64,000 nucleotides of DNA, taken from positions 2,170,001 to 2,234,000 of the forward strand of contig HG738138.1 in assembly GCA_000499405.2 (NCBI GenBank), written 5' to 3'. The notes below the pieces were generated by a model. The model had not been told where the DNA came from. It saw only the letters and a program-made list of their open reading frames with translations, and made no database searches. Shown piece by piece: positions 62,983-64,000 of the stretch. The translations under genes and the position numbers were made by a program. Numbering within the stretch: position 1 is the first letter of the stretch; the number at the start of each line of letters is the position of its first letter. The DNA comes from Onchocerca volvulus. Lineage: Eukaryota > Nematoda > Chromadorea > Rhabditida > Onchocercidae.

Positions 62983-64000
62983 CTAACTTATTTTTCTCAG
63001 ATTAAAACTAGTTGACAAACGACACCAAGAGGATTTTTCTCCAATTCTCGGGATAATTCAACTTTTCTCTTCATTTTACTCCTCCAATTCTGCTCCTCCT
63101 CCTTCTCAATTATATCACAAAGTCTATGTTCTTTCTTGAGAGTTCATGGATTTCTTTTTTTTTTTTTAGCATATGACAAGTGAATGAAATATTTTTTGAA
63201 ATTCCGAATCTAAAAAAAAAAAAAGCCAATAAGAAAATAAAAGCAAAAAAAAAAAAACTTGACATATTAATTAATTATATAATATTTCAAATAGATACAA
63301 CTTTTGCTCTTCCTGTTTATCTGATCCAATCGTTATAAATCATGCAAGATAAAAATGATTTCAAGTTGAGAATTAACATTAAAATTTTAAATTTAAAAAA
63401 ATTGCTTAATAAAAAAAAATGGACAATCTATTTAAGTATAATTTAAAAGAAAGTTATTTGTTCTGTTTAATCTAATATTATGCTTAATACCATAAATAAT
63501 TTCGAGATTAATATTAAAACGAAAAAAGTTAAGCGAGGAAGAGTGAAGACGAAGCAGAAATCCGACAAGAAATGAAATAATGTTTATAAAAAATTGAATT
63601 TTTAAAATCATATTGCGAATATACCATTTTTCAGCGAATAATATTATTAAGATTTATCTGTAACTCTCTGATATTTTTTCACAGTCTGTAAATTAAAAGT
63701 TTAAATTTTAATTTAATGGTTATTAAATAAATGCATTTTAACTTCTTCCAATAAGTATTTGAATGGATGGTGCCTATTTTAACAAACTATATTGTATGCA
63801 AAATTCTTAAATACATTGAAAAATTCTATTTATATATTTTTTAAACGATTCCAAATTGTTTGAATTTCAGATGGAATAATCGAAAAAAAATGATAAAAAT
63901 TAACAAGGCAGCAAAAAATATGGTCAAAAAATAAGAGAAATTGAATTCTACTCTTATTTTATCAATCGTTTGAAAAATTGTATACTTATAAAATGGAAAT

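Overview
The window looks like nuclear DNA of a nematode. It is very AT-rich, with many homopolymer A/T tracts. Its genes are split into many short exons with clean GT...AG borders. Two start codons sit just behind TTTCAG acceptors, as expected for spliced-leader trans-splicing, and the gene families include a PAN+ZP cuticle-type matrix protein, a tandem haem peroxidase and a delta/theta-class novel PKC. The low GC and the Helitron fossils make me think of a spirurid (clade III) worm, but that is a guess.

Layout, left to right. (1) 243-7578, plus: the 3' part (21 exons, about 990 codons) of a protein with two consecutive animal haem-peroxidase domains; the first is cut by the left edge, the second is complete. 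(2) 7873-15842: a graveyard of Helitron-like rolling-circle transposons, with direct, tandem and inverted repeats, decayed Rep and helicase fragments, GC-rich hairpins and three N positions. (3) 16500-18758, minus: an unrecognised 333-aa coiled-coil protein. (4) 19783-20560, plus: a 107-aa FMC1-like mitochondrial ATP-synthase assembly factor, divergent from (3). (5) 21509-28340, minus: a PAN-PAN-ZP secreted matrix protein (NOAH/NompA-like) with a long Thr-rich insert between the ZP-N and ZP-C halves; its first exon was not found. (6) 35096-60446, minus: a complete novel PKC of the delta/theta class (C. elegans TPA-1 type), 17 exons and 775 aa, with a 13-kb first intron that carries another Helitron relic. 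(7) 60447-64000: upstream sequence with a large AAT microsatellite and one possible alternative 5' exon.

All exon chains were built by hand and reading phase was checked across every junction. No rRNA, tRNA, CRISPR or bacterial-type feature was seen. The genes do not form an obvious shared pathway, although the peroxidase and the PAN-ZP protein would both fit cuticle or apical matrix biology.

I did not find a convincing new multi-gene system. The most interesting unexplained structure is a minisatellite at about 39.46-40.02 kb inside a tpa-1 intron: read on the transcribed strand it gives 11 copies of UGCAUG, the binding motif of FOX-1/RBFOX splicing factors, in about 560 bases, in the intron that splits the C1B coding sequence. 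Also notable are a Tyr in place of the usual novel-PKC Trp in C1B of the same gene, and the mucin-like insert that splits the ZP module.
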